A DNA stretch of 51,299 nt from an uncultured Collinsella sp. (GTDB lineage Bacteria; Actinomycetota; Coriobacteriia; Coriobacteriales; Coriobacteriaceae), in the NCBI GenBank assembly GCA_900543605.1, contig UQSK01000009.1:1-51299 (forward strand), given 5' to 3'. The notes under the pieces are model-generated. The model had not been told where the DNA came from. It ran no database searches and saw only the letters and a program-made list of their open reading frames with translations. Shown one piece after another: positions 17,029-28,373 of the stretch. Numbering within the stretch: the first letter of the stretch is position 1; each line of letters opens with the position of its first letter. A program made the position numbers and the translations under genes.

Positions 17029-17349
17029 ATGGAGGCACAGATGAAGCGCGGTTTCCTGGAGGCCTGCGTGCTCGCGGCCGTCTCCGGCGAGGAGTCCTAC
17101 GGCTACCAGATCGTGAAGGACGTACCGGCGAGCATGGGGCTCACGGAGTCGACGCTCTACCCGCTGCTCAAGCGCCTGGAGAAGGCCGGGTGCATCACGG
17201 CGCGCTCCGCCGAGCACAACGGGCGGCTGCGCCGGTACTACCGCATCACGGACGACGGGCGAGCACGCATCGAGGAGTTCCTGGCCGAGTGGCCGTCCGT
17301 ACGGGAGATTTACGCATACGTTGAGGGGGCGCACCATGACGCGCGATGA
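17029..17349 (+). CDS. PadR-family transcriptional regulator
   Basis: A 106-residue PadR winged-helix protein. GFLEACVLAAVSGEESYGYQ is the typical start, followed by LTESTLYPLLKRLEKAGCI (recognition helix) and the wing GRLRRYYRITDDG. The ATG at 17029 is used because AGGAGG is seven bases upstream; an ATG at 17008 precedes the ribosome site. The stop lies inside the next gene, so translation is coupled. PadR, DUF1700 and a third gene form a compact operon, an arrangement common in Firmicutes and Actinobacteria, where it is linked to envelope stress. The codons are almost all G/C-ending, unlike the flanks. Confidence 0.93.
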   Translation: MEAQMKRGFLEACVLAAVSGEESYGYQIVKDVPASMGLTESTLYPLLKRLEKAGCITARSAEHNGRLRRYYRITDDGRARIEEFLAEWPSVREIYAYVEGAHHDAR

Positions 17350-17959
17350 GTTTCTGGGCCGGTTGGGCGAGCTGCTCGCCTGCCTGCCGGCCGAGCAGGT
17401 GGAGGAGACCAAGGCGTTCTATGCGGAGGCCATCGCCGACCGCATGGAGGACGGTATGAGCGAGGAGGAGGCCGTGGCCGCCATGGGCACGCCCGGCGAG
17501 GTGGCGGAGGCCACGCTCGACGACCTGCCCGCCGTGCCGCGCGCGATCGCGAGGACGCGCCGGCGCAGCACCACGCTGCTGTGGGTGCTGACCATCGTGG
17601 GCTCCCCGGTGTGGGTGCCGCTGCTCGCCGCCTTCGCCGCCGTGGCCGTCACGGTCTATATCTGCATCTGGGTGCTGGCGCTCTGCGTGTGGATCGTCGC
17701 GGCGGCACTCGGGAGCGTGGGCGTAGTTGAGCTCCTGCTTGCCGTAAGCGGCGTCACCATCGGCCACTTCCCGTACGCCCTCGCCTCGGCGGGCGTGGGG
17801 CTCGGCCTCGTCGGCGTGGCGCTCTTCGTTGGTGCTGGCGCTTGGGCCGCCTCAAAACAAATTGCGCGCCTCTCGGCGCTCTGGGCGAGGAAGGCCGCCT
17901 CGCCCTTCTGGAAGGGTAAGGGCGAGAAGGGCGGCGCTGCCGCGTATCTCGCGGCGTAG
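17336..17959 (+). CDS. DUF1700-family membrane protein
   Basis: A 207-residue protein with a soluble N-terminus typical of DUF1700 (TRDEFLGRLGELLACLPAEQ, then EEAVAAMGTPGEVA) and a hydrophobic C-terminal half with about four membrane helices between residues 78 and 178. The cytosolic helical part resembles the dimerising region of these proteins, which are encoded next to PadR repressors. It overlaps the PadR gene by 14 bases. The end is Lys/Gly-rich (KGKGEKGGAAAY). Function is not known beyond the association. GC content and codon use match the neighbouring PadR gene rather than the rest of the window. Confidence 0.88.
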   Translation: MTRDEFLGRLGELLACLPAEQVEETKAFYAEAIADRMEDGMSEEEAVAAMGTPGEVAEATLDDLPAVPRAIARTRRRSTTLLWVLTIVGSPVWVPLLAAFAAVAVTVYICIWVLALCVWIVAAALGSVGVVELLLAVSGVTIGHFPYALASAGVGLGLVGVALFVGAGAWAASKQIARLSALWARKAASPFWKGKGEKGGAAAYLAA

Positions 17960-17974
17960 AAAGGAGTGAGTACC

Positions 17975-18229
17975 ATGACCAGCGCGAAGAAAATCTACCT
18001 CGCCGTGGCGGGCGGGCTCGTTGCCGCGGGCGTTGTCCTCGCGGGCATTGGCTTTATCGCTTCGGGTTTCGACCCGGCCGTGTTCACAACCCAAATCGAC
18101 ACGCGCGACAGCACCATCGTACTCGGCGGCGTCGAGGTGGACGAATACGAGAGTATCCCGTTCATCAGCCAGCTCGCCAATCTGGGCGAGATCGACACCT
18201 CCGACGTCGCGGATCCCGCCGCGTCCTAG
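17975..18229 (+). CDS. Short membrane-anchored protein of the PadR operon (possibly truncated DUF4097-type)
   Basis: An 84-residue protein with one N-terminal membrane helix (about 7-30, LAVAGGLVAAGVVLAGIGFI) and a short extracellular part ending ADPAAS. In similar operons the third gene encodes a longer DUF4097 protein with a beta-helix domain after this kind of start. Here the reading frame stops soon after the anchor, so it may be a shortened form. ATG 17975 has AAGGAG eight bases upstream. It is the last gene with GC-rich codon use in this block. Confidence 0.65.
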   Translation: MTSAKKIYLAVAGGLVAAGVVLAGIGFIASGFDPAVFTTQIDTRDSTIVLGGVEVDEYESIPFISQLANLGEIDTSDVADPAAS

Positions 18230-18641
18230 GCGCAGCGAGCCCGGGCGCTCTGCCCGCCAAGCTGCGTAAGCCGGCGAAACCCGAACCTCAACCTCTGCGC
18301 AACTGGCCCCAAGCCTGCGCCGATTCGCTCTCGGCGCCGCGCGGGGGGCGTGACGCATGCCCAAAATAGTACGAGGAGAAAGGAACGCGCCGCCCGCAGC
18401 CACGCCCTTCCGCCTTCGCGGGGCCACGCAGGACCGGAAGCGACTGGGCCGTGCGGTGGGGCTGTGCTTGGATTGGCTACACTGATATGGACAGATCCGT
18501 GAGGGGCGCGAGAGACGGGACTCCGGGGAGATCTTCGAGGAGGAGTACCTCGACTGGAAGCGCGGGTTCAGTGGAGCATGAACCTAATCTCTGTCTCTCT
18601 TGCTTTTTTGATTTGTTGAGAAGCCGGCATTTGGGGGCATT
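18230..18641. other. Gene-free transition from GC-rich operon to decayed DNA
   Basis: About 400 bases without a supported gene. Up to about 18470 the DNA stays GC-rich like the PadR operon. At about 18509-18581 the plus strand encodes a protein-like end (SGEIFEEEYLDWKRGFSGA and a stop) without a start, which looks like the tail of a lost gene that I cannot name. After that the base composition drops. Confidence 0.4.
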
Positions 18642-18838
18642 TTGGATAGCGAACAGTTCAAACAAGAAGCTGAGAAAATAGAACAAAGCCTGAGTGCCTT
18701 GAGAGTCGCCGAGCGCAATGCAGTGATTCCCTTTATGAACGGCGACTTTACCCAATGGGATCTATATCTGGCATCCTCCTCTGAGTATGCGATGAGACTG
18801 ATAGACGGATTCATCTCCATGCTCGAGTCGAGGAGTCT
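18642..18838 (+). pseudogene. Fragment of an unknown helical protein
   Basis: About 65 residues read as a real protein (SEQFKQEAEKIEQSLSALRV ... YAMRLIDGFISMLESRS), mostly helical and charged. There is no good start (TTG at 18642) and the sequence breaks near 18838, exactly where the opposite-strand integrase fragment begins. The layout suggests two gene remains joined by a deletion. The family is not recognised. Confidence 0.45.
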
Positions 18839-18976
18839 TGTTTGCGTCGCCCAGCTTCTCTGCGCATCCTGAATCCCCGCCAGGACTTCGTCCTCGGCAT
18901 AGATGCGAACTGTCTCCCATTTCTCATGTCCAAGTTCTGGGACGCGTTTCACAATGTCGAGTGGGACTCCTGGACA
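18833..18976 (-). pseudogene. Tyrosine recombinase (integrase) C-terminal remnant
   Basis: Reading the minus strand from 18976, PGVPLDIVKRV is followed by LGHEKWETVRIYAEDEVL. This matches the box II region of phage-type integrases (GxPL...LGH....T..IYA), with the conserved His and the catalytic Tyr in place. The N-terminal and catalytic Arg parts are absent, and it follows the histidine kinase stop after only a few bases. It is a scar of an integrated element rather than an active gene. Confidence 0.6.
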
Positions 18977-18982
18977 GTCGGA

Positions 18983-20122
18983 TCACGTGGTGGCCCCCTT
19001 TGAGAGGGTCACGAGCATCACGGTCCCGTTCTCGGAACTTTCTTCGACCTCTACCGTGCCACCGTGAAGCGCTGCAATCTCCCAAACGAGCGCTAGTCCG
19101 AGCCCTGCGCCGCCATATGCCCTGCTGCGGGATTTGTCTAGACGAAAGAACGGCTGGAAGATGCTCTCTCGGTACTGCTTGGGTATTCCCGGGCCCCCAT
19201 CTTTGACTCGCAGGATCACGTGGCTGTCGTTGTCGCAGATGGAGACGTTGACAGTCGAGCCGGAGCGGCTGTAACGGATGGCGTTTTCGACCAGATTAAA
19301 CACCAGCCGGTAGAGGAGCGTATCACTTCCGATTACTAAAGCGTCTCCAGCACAATTGAGGGCTATGCCCTTATTTTCGGCAAGTGGCGCAAGGTCGGTG
19401 AGGACCTCTTCGGACAAGGGACCAAGTTCAACATCGTCCTCGCAAGGAACGCTGCGGAGCTCACTCATCTCGAGCAATACCTTGGTCATTCGAGACATGC
19501 GCTCGGTTTGTTCTTGTAGCAGGCCGAGCAGCTCGGCTGTTTCGGGTTGCAGACCGGAGTGCTCGGAGATGAATAGTTCAATCTGTGCTTGCATAAGGGC
19601 GAGCGGGGTGCGCAGCTCGTGTGCGGCGTTGCCGGTAAACTGACGCTGTGCAGAGAACCCTTCGCCAAGACGGGCGATCATGTCGTTGAAAGAGGCGCTG
19701 CATTGTTGTAGCTCGGCGGGCACATCTTCACTGAGTCTGATTTCGCTTAGGTTGTCAGGCTGCACACGCTCAACCTGGGCTGCAAAATCCCGTAGCGGTT
19801 TGAGCGCACAGCCGCTCACAAAGTATGCCAGCGCGCCGCCAAGGAGTGTGACTCCAGCCGTGATGTACCAGGCTGTCGTGCCAAAAGACTCCTGTGCGTC
19901 GTTTACGACGATCGTGACCTCGTCATCGAGACTCCCCTTCGTTGGGTCAAACGCCTGAGGTGCATCTACGCCGGCTGCGCTAAGGGCCGAGATGTCACTG
20001 CCGATGGCATCCATGTAGCGCATGCCCGTATAGCCGACCAGGCAGTTTGTCAGCACGCATGCTGCACACGTGAGCAGTGCCGTCATAATCGTTATGCGCC
20101 ATTGCAGCGAAAACCTTTTCAT
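18983..20122 (-). CDS. Sensor histidine kinase of the redox operon
   Basis: A 379-residue membrane kinase. Helix 1 (about 10-32), an extracellular sensor of about 50 residues, helix 2 (about 84-104), a HAMP-like linker, then HisKA with AAHELRTPLA and phospho-accepting His168, and HATPase boxes NLVENAIRYS, VKDGGPGIP and GGAGLGLALV. Its start overlaps the regulator stop by four bases, so the pair is one operon. It is divergent from the CXXC protein, polyferredoxin and TlpA genes across a 90-base gap, which makes these the likely targets. The small sensor region gives no hint of the signal. Confidence 0.93.
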   Translation of the reverse strand: MKRFSLQWRITIMTALLTCAACVLTNCLVGYTGMRYMDAIGSDISALSAAGVDAPQAFDPTKGSLDDEVTIVVNDAQESFGTTAWYITAGVTLLGGALAYFVSGCALKPLRDFAAQVERVQPDNLSEIRLSEDVPAELQQCSASFNDMIARLGEGFSAQRQFTGNAAHELRTPLALMQAQIELFISEHSGLQPETAELLGLLQEQTERMSRMTKVLLEMSELRSVPCEDDVELGPLSEEVLTDLAPLAENKGIALNCAGDALVIGSDTLLYRLVFNLVENAIRYSRSGSTVNVSICDNDSHVILRVKDGGPGIPKQYRESIFQPFFRLDKSRSRAYGGAGLGLALVWEIAALHGGTVEVEESSENGTVMLVTLSKGATT

Positions 20123-20793
20123 TCGCTATCCTCCATAACGTAGCCCTCTCCAATCCGATTGCGAATCGGGTCGTACCCCAAAGCGATGCGTAGCTTTTTG
20201 CGGAGTGACGAGATGTGAACGCGGATTGCGTTGCTAAAGCTGTTCACGCTGCTATCCCAAACGTGCTCGATAAGCTCCTCTTGACTTACCGGACGCCCCT
20301 GATTAAGCATCAGGTATTCCAAGATTCCCGTTTCCTTGCGCGTAAGAGATAAAGCCTCGCTGTCCACGGAAGCGATGCGCGCCTTGGTGTCAAAGCGGAG
20401 CTTTCCGCAGGTTAATACTATGTCGCTTTGTGCAAAGCGCCTGAGGGTAAGGCTGCGGATCCTTGCCGCAAGCTCGTCAAGATGAAACGGCTTGGTAAGG
20501 TAATCGTTGGCGCCGGCATCGAGTCCGGCGACCTTGTCGGCGACCTCGCCGCGTGCGGACAGAATCAGTACCTTGGTCTCGCAGTCGGTTTTCCTAAGTT
20601 CCCTGAGCACGGCCATGCCATCGATACGGGGAAGGTTGAGGTCGAGTACCACGAGGTCAAAGACTTCGACGCCCAGCAGGTCGAGCGCCTCCTGTCCGTC
20701 GTGGCAGCAGTCGACGCTGTACGCCAAGTTTCGCAAGCTGCGCGCGATTGCATCGCACAGCGCTCGCTCGTCTTCGACGATCAAAATACGCAT
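20119..20793 (-). CDS. OmpR-family response regulator
   Basis: A 224-residue regulator with an N-terminal receiver (MRILIVEDER, acidic pair at 8-9, phospho-acceptor Asp51 in VVLDLNLP, Lys in LTKPFHLDELAARI) and a C-terminal OmpR winged helix with SLTRKETGILEYLMLNQGRP and HISSLRKKLR. ATG 20793 is chosen since AAGGAG lies just upstream and the receiver begins immediately; a start six codons earlier precedes the ribosome site. It is co-transcribed with the kinase that follows. Confidence 0.95.
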   Translation of the reverse strand: MRILIVEDERALCDAIARSLRNLAYSVDCCHDGQEALDLLGVEVFDLVVLDLNLPRIDGMAVLRELRKTDCETKVLILSARGEVADKVAGLDAGANDYLTKPFHLDELAARIRSLTLRRFAQSDIVLTCGKLRFDTKARIASVDSEALSLTRKETGILEYLMLNQGRPVSQEELIEHVWDSSVNSFSNAIRVHISSLRKKLRIALGYDPIRNRIGEGYVMEDSE

Positions 20794-20883
20794 AACAGTC
20801 TCCTTGCACATTCCAAATCGCGCTTAACACGGATTTTATAGTCGATATGGTCCAATGGTCGCGTAACGAAAGGAGTGGTCAGG

Positions 20884-21030
20884 TTGTTCAAAGCGGTAAA
20901 GCCCGTGGTACAGGTCGCTTTGTTGATCGTCGGAATTGCCATGGTGTGCTTTGGTGTTATGCGTGGCGAGGCGGATGCCGTGCTGGCCAAAGCGATTAGG
21001 CTGTGCTTGGAGTGTATCGGAATTGGATAA
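20884..21030 (+). CDS. CD1871A-family small CXXC membrane protein
   Basis: A 48-residue protein: one membrane helix (about 5-21, VVQVALLIVGIAMVCFG), then RGEADAVLAKAIRLCLECIGIG with the CLEC pair at the end. This end is typical of CD1871A family CXXC-motif proteins found beside polyferredoxins. The likely start is TTG 20884, seven to ten bases after AAAGGAG. The next gene starts inside this one (TTG 21023), so both are translated together. The CXXC pair could bind a metal or take part in thiol exchange; its role is not established. Confidence 0.75.
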   Translation: MFKAVKPVVQVALLIVGIAMVCFGVMRGEADAVLAKAIRLCLECIGIG

Positions 21031-21925
21031 AAGAGAAAACACTGCGTCGCATGTTTTGGCCCGATTTCGCGGATTCATTCAGGCGGCGACGACGCTGGTC
21101 ACCAACATTCACCTGCCAAACTTTGCCAAAGGCGGCATCTATCAGGGCGCGGGAAAAACAGTCTGCGTACCTGGACTTAATTGCTATTCGTGCCCCGCGG
21201 CATCGGGTGCGTGCCCCATCGGGTCGTTCCAGTCGGTGGTAGGTTCATCCAAGTTCAACTTTTCTTACTATGTTACCGGTACGCTCATTTTGCTCGGCGT
21301 GCTGCTGGGACGCTTTGTATGCGGCTTTCTGTGCCCGTTTGGCTGGCTGCAGGAGCTGCTTCATAAGATTCCCGGCAAAAAGCTTTCGACAAAAAGGCTC
21401 AAGGCGCTTACGTATATCAAATACGTTGTGCTGCTATTTGCCGTGGTGCTGCTGCCCGTCTTGGTGGTTAACGACGTGGGCATGGGTGACCCGTTCTTTT
21501 GTAAGTACATCTGTCCGCAGGGAGTGCTCGAGGGCGCCATTCCTCTGGCCATTGCCAATGCCGGCATTCGATCTGCGCTGGGGCAGCTCTTTACTTGGAA
21601 ACTTTTCGTTCTTATTGCCGTGGTAGTGCTGAGCGTTTTGTTCTACCGCCCCTTCTGCAAATGGATTTGTCCACTCGGCGCATTCTATGCGCTCATGAAT
21701 AAGGTGTCCCTACTGGGGATTCGGGTTGACGCATGCAAATGTGTCTCGTGCGGCAAGTGCTCAAGGGTTTGTCAGATGGACGTTGATGTGGTCCGCGCAC
21801 CCAATCATGCCGAATGTATCCGGTGCGGAAAGTGCATCGGGGCCTGTCCCGTCGATGCCATCAGCTATCGCTATGGCCTGGATGTGTCGGCGGAAAAGCT
21901 CCCCTTGACCGCCGATAAAAAGTAA
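21023..21925 (+). CDS. Membrane polyferredoxin (4Fe-4S, NapH/YccM-like)
   Basis: A 300-residue protein with about five membrane helices. Cysteine motifs include CVPGLNCYSCPAASGACP near the start, CGFLCPFGW, CKYICPQG, CKWICPLG, and two C-terminal [4Fe-4S] ferredoxin motifs, CKCVSCGKCSRVCQMD and CIRCGKCIGACPVDAI. This matches NapH/YccM-type proteins that move electrons across the membrane. I use TTG 21023, which overlaps the previous stop and has GGAG ten bases upstream; a longer frame exists but lies within the preceding gene. Together with the TlpA lipoprotein it probably supplies reducing power to extracytoplasmic thiols. Confidence 0.85.
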   Translation: MDKRENTASHVLARFRGFIQAATTLVTNIHLPNFAKGGIYQGAGKTVCVPGLNCYSCPAASGACPIGSFQSVVGSSKFNFSYYVTGTLILLGVLLGRFVCGFLCPFGWLQELLHKIPGKKLSTKRLKALTYIKYVVLLFAVVLLPVLVVNDVGMGDPFFCKYICPQGVLEGAIPLAIANAGIRSALGQLFTWKLFVLIAVVVLSVLFYRPFCKWICPLGAFYALMNKVSLLGIRVDACKCVSCGKCSRVCQMDVDVVRAPNHAECIRCGKCIGACPVDAISYRYGLDVSAEKLPLTADKK

Positions 21926-21954
21926 ACAAGCTTCGACAAAACGGAGGAATGACT

Positions 21955-22926
21955 ATGAAGCTTTCTAAGATTGCGGCCCTGTTTATGGTGCCGGTGCTGG
22001 CCTTGTGTCTTGTGGCGTGCTCGGCACCTGGCGGCAATGCGAGCGAATCTGCGAGCTCCGATCCTAAGATCGCAGAACTCACTGCGCAGAAGCCGGCCAA
22101 TGCCGACGAGGCCGCCGAGCTGTATGCGAAGCTCATGCAGAAGGAGAACGAGATCTTTTCGAGTGATAACGCGCTGTGGGAAAAGGTATTCAATGCGGCA
22201 AATAAAGACTCGGCAATGATCGAGGACGGCAGCAATTACGGCGATTTCCTGCTCAAGACCATCGACGGCGCCAAGGATGAGTTCACGGCGGATGAGCTTA
22301 AGACGCTCAAGGCCGGTGCACAGCAGATCAAGGAGATCGAGGACAAGCTCGAGAGTTTGGAGAAGGAGTTCCCCGGCTGTGGAAGCACGCCGAGCGCAGG
22401 CGAGAGCGTCGACGCTTCGGCCGCTGGCATGACGGCTGATGCCAATGCTTCGAGCGAGGCGACGAAGTTCCCCAGCTTTACGGGCAAGGACCTGGATGGC
22501 AACGACGTGAGCAGCGACGAGCTGTTCTCTAAGAACAAGGTCACCGTCATGAACTTCTGGTTCACCACTTGCAAGCCGTGCGTGGGCGAGCTGGGCGATC
22601 TTGAGAAACTGAATCAGGAACTTGCCGAGAAGGGCGGTCAGGTCGTGGGCGTCAATTCCTTTACGCTCGATGGCAACAAGGGCGAGATCGCAGATGCCAA
22701 GGACGTGCTGAGCAAGAAGGGCGTGACATATAAGAACATCTGGTTCAAGTCGGATAGCGAGGCCGGTAAGTTCACGTCAAATTTGTTCTCGTTCCCGACG
22801 ACGTATGTCATCGATCAGAACGGCAACATCGTAGGGGATCCAATCGTGGGAGCCATTAGCTCCGCCGAGCAGCGCGCAGCACTCGACAAGCTTATCGACC
22901 AGGCGATTGCGAATAGCGAGCAGTAA
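21955..22926 (+). CDS. TlpA-type thioredoxin-like lipoprotein
   Basis: A 323-residue lipoprotein. The signal peptide ends in the lipobox LVAC with Cys22. A helical region with many Lys and Glu (about 35-145) comes next, then a redoxin domain (about 165-320) with active site CKPC at 206-209 (FWFTTCKPCVGEL) and the cis-Pro loop FPTTYVIDQNG. It is on the outer side of the membrane and could receive electrons from the polyferredoxin encoded just upstream. ATG 21955 is preceded by GGAGG seven bases upstream; an ATG six bases earlier is too close to it. The operon ends at the terminator at 23005. Confidence 0.92.
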   Translation: MKLSKIAALFMVPVLALCLVACSAPGGNASESASSDPKIAELTAQKPANADEAAELYAKLMQKENEIFSSDNALWEKVFNAANKDSAMIEDGSNYGDFLLKTIDGAKDEFTADELKTLKAGAQQIKEIEDKLESLEKEFPGCGSTPSAGESVDASAAGMTADANASSEATKFPSFTGKDLDGNDVSSDELFSKNKVTVMNFWFTTCKPCVGELGDLEKLNQELAEKGGQVVGVNSFTLDGNKGEIADAKDVLSKKGVTYKNIWFKSDSEAGKFTSNLFSFPTTYVIDQNGNIVGDPIVGAISSAEQRAALDKLIDQAIANSEQ

Positions 22927-23004
22927 AAAACGCGTAAGCATAGCGAGGATCGCGTGTCGCTGTGCGAAGTAGTCTGCCACCTTTCAAGATAATCTCCACC
23001 ATAT

Positions 23005-23031
23005 AGAGGCCCCACTTGGGGCCTCTTTTTT
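23005..23031 (+). terminator. Intrinsic terminator of the redox operon
   Basis: AGAGGCCCCA, loop CTT, GGGGCCTCT, then six T: a textbook intrinsic terminator about 80 bases after the TlpA gene. Confidence 0.93.
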
Positions 23032-23178
23032 GGGCGCCGTCCCGTTCGTTTTTTGGCGCGGTTCCCTACATTCCTCACTGGTGTCGGTGAAAAATGGGGA
23101 TAGAGTAGGACAAACGCGTCGAATACGAACGGCGGGGGAGAGCGGGCAAGTGCGCCCGCGTGGGAGAGGTTGCCGTCC

Positions 23179-26418
<3,240 letters not shown>

Positions 26419-26421
26419 TGC

Positions 26422-26444
26422 GACAAAAGGGTTGTTCCTTTGTC
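26422..26444 (+). terminator. Hairpin after the MacB-like gene
   Basis: GACAAAAGG and CCTTTGTC pair with one bulged A around a GTTGTT loop, directly after the stop codon. There is no T tract. The same GTTCCTTTGTCACAT half recurs at about 28336, before dus. Confidence 0.5.
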
Positions 26445-26463
26445 ACATTGAGACCCTTGCGAA

Positions 26464-26651
26464 ATCGGGGTCTAATACTTTTCCGAGAAGTGAACGAGTC
26501 AAAATGGACTCCCGAAGCGCTAACACTTATTGAAGGCGGTTTCCTGCGGTTTTGATTGTTAAATCCTGCGGTTTTGGCGTCAGAAAATGTCGATGTTCCG
26601 GGGGTCAAAAAACGGTCGTTCACTTCATGGAAAAATATTAGACCTCGAGAT
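26464..26651 (+). repeat. 185-bp palindromic element, copy B
   Basis: The outer arms (TCTAATACTTTTCCGAGAAG on the left, and GTTCACTTCATGGAAAAATA on the right, which is its near complement) surround two direct CCTGCGGTTTTG copies near 26543 and 26565. Orientation is the same as copy A. The end bases differ from copies A and C (ATCGGGG... instead of ATCGAAGG...) but remain complementary to each other, which points to pairing being maintained. Confidence 0.82.
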
Positions 26652-26690
26652 ATAGACGATGTTCGCGAGCGGCAATTAGAGCGTAAGCCT

Positions 26691-27824
26691 TTAGTTCTTC
26701 TTTGCAGAGAGCATGAGCCTAATTTCCGGATGGGTGTATTCGTCGAACTCTTCTTTGGGCTCGGTGTCAAAGGCGTAGTACGACCTGATGGATTTGCCCT
26801 CCGTCTTGATGCTGATTTCTTCATATAGTGAACCGGCTAAAAATGCCTGCTTAAATTCATCCGACAGGCTGCATGGCGTGAGGAGGCCCGGTGTGGCAAC
26901 GGAAACGTCCAGCCCATTGAGCGGGGCACAGAGCGTCGCGATATCCTGCTCGGCGCGGGCGAGATTGTCTGCAAGGCTTGCCTCGGGGTCGATCTGACTG
27001 ACGTAATCGACGTCCGTGAGCGTGCCGTCTACATCAAAAGAAAGGTAGATATAGGCTGCTTGAGCGCCGAGGTCATTATCGCGCAGATAGCCGATTATGC
27101 GGTAGCCGTAGTCGTGATACGACTCGTATGGGTCGTCTGCTGCGACGCGTTCGCACGCGGGCTCCAAGGCATCTTGCGCGATGGCGAGCTGCTCGGCGGC
27201 TGCAGCCTTTCTTGCCTGAAGCGCGTTATTTCCCTGGACAAACTGCGGGATGTAGACGCCAAGCAGCACAATGGCGGGCAACACCGCGAGAGCTACGATC
27301 TGCTTCTTGACGCTTGGGATCGTCACGCCGTATGCGTTTGCCATGGCCTCGGCATTGCTCGAGGTCTCGGCTAGCACGTCTGCCGCCGTGGCGACTGCCC
27401 CTACGGCGCTGGCAACCTCGGCGGCACCGCCCAGGTTGCGCGCGAGATCGTTATCGCTGTTCTTGAGCAGGCGGCCGGCAGCTTGCGTGGCAAGCACGCC
27501 GGCGACCTCCGCGGAACGGTCCTTGTTGGTCTGGGCTACCGCGAGCCTGCTCTGCAGCTCCTTCCACTGTTTGCCCTGCATTCCAAAGCGCGGCGCAAGA
27601 GCGCAATAGCAAAAGATGGCGAGTTCGATAACGGTGAGTGCGATGGCGGTATATATGCCCGCGGGTTGGAATTCTTTTTGGTGGAACGCGATATCGTTAA
27701 TCATTTGGAGCGGCAACATCAACAGGCATGCCACGAACGACATGACGAGTGCGGTCGCTGCGATCTTGGGGTATGTGCAGTACCGCTGGATGCGTTTCTT
27801 TTCTTGTTCGGTGAGCTGCTGCAT
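26691..27824 (-). CDS. Membrane protein of unknown function
   Basis: A 377-residue protein with two N-terminal membrane helices (about 19-42 and 56-78), an Ala-rich helical cytoplasmic part (about 95-170), a third helix (about 176-197) and a C-terminal part of 180 residues with many acidic residues and the stretch LSFDVDGTLTDVDYVSQIDP. I see no catalytic motif I can name. ATG 27824 is chosen because the protein-like sequence begins there; a GTG at 27866 would add 14 residues. The gene lies between inverted copies of the 185-bp element. Confidence 0.75.
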   Translation of the reverse strand: MQQLTEQEKKRIQRYCTYPKIAATALVMSFVACLLMLPLQMINDIAFHQKEFQPAGIYTAIALTVIELAIFCYCALAPRFGMQGKQWKELQSRLAVAQTNKDRSAEVAGVLATQAAGRLLKNSDNDLARNLGGAAEVASAVGAVATAADVLAETSSNAEAMANAYGVTIPSVKKQIVALAVLPAIVLLGVYIPQFVQGNNALQARKAAAAEQLAIAQDALEPACERVAADDPYESYHDYGYRIIGYLRDNDLGAQAAYIYLSFDVDGTLTDVDYVSQIDPEASLADNLARAEQDIATLCAPLNGLDVSVATPGLLTPCSLSDEFKQAFLAGSLYEEISIKTEGKSIRSYYAFDTEPKEEFDEYTHPEIRLMLSAKKN

Positions 27825-27996
27825 GGGGCCTCGACTCTCATCGTTTTTCGGGGGCGATGTGCACACGCTCTCGAGTATAGATGAGTGGAGGGTGTCTGTT
27901 GCTCAAACGTAGTGGTCAACAACGCATTGCTGGTGATCGTTTGATTATGAGCGTCATTTTTTGGAGCATAAAGCCGCTGCCGAGGGACGAATAACG

Positions 27997-28032
27997 AGCA
28001 AAGGGGACCGCCACGGGGCGGTCCCCTTTGCT
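27997..28032. terminator. Perfect 16-bp hairpin
   Basis: AGCAAAGGGGACCGCC and GGCGGTCCCCTTTGCT pair perfectly around ACGG. There is no strong T tract on either side. It lies in the 549-base gap 27825-28373, which also holds element copy C and a TTTGTCACA-type half-hairpin near 28336; I see no gene there. Confidence 0.65.
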
Positions 28033-28050
28033 GTTTGTGGGCATCGGCAA

Positions 28051-28235
28051 ATCGAAGGTGAATGGTTTCCCGAGAAGTGAACGACCTAATTTGGACCCCT
28101 GAAGCACCCACGTTTTTCGACGCTAAAACCGCAGGATTTGAGTGATAAAACCGCAGGAATTGGCCTTCCAAAAGTGTCGATGCATCGAGGGTCCGATTTC
28201 ACTCGTTCACTTCGCGGAAAACCATTCGCCTTCGT
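28051..28235 (-). repeat. 185-bp palindromic element, copy C
   Basis: The left arm begins ATCGAAGGTGAATGGTTTCC and the right arm ends with its near complement at 28234. The two inner repeats appear here as AAAACCGCAGGA, that is reversed relative to copies A and B, and the complement of copy C aligns with copy A along its whole length. The element therefore has a direction. Copies B and C face each other around the membrane-protein gene. Confidence 0.85.
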
Positions 28236-28373
28236 TGTATGAGGCGCCGGATGCAAGGGTGATTATCGTCAAGCTGCTGCCTCTGCCTTGTGAATCATCT
28301 GGAGCACAAGGCATAATGCATGTAACAAGGGGGCGGTTCCTTTGTCACATCCGTTGATATGAGAGAAGAGTAG

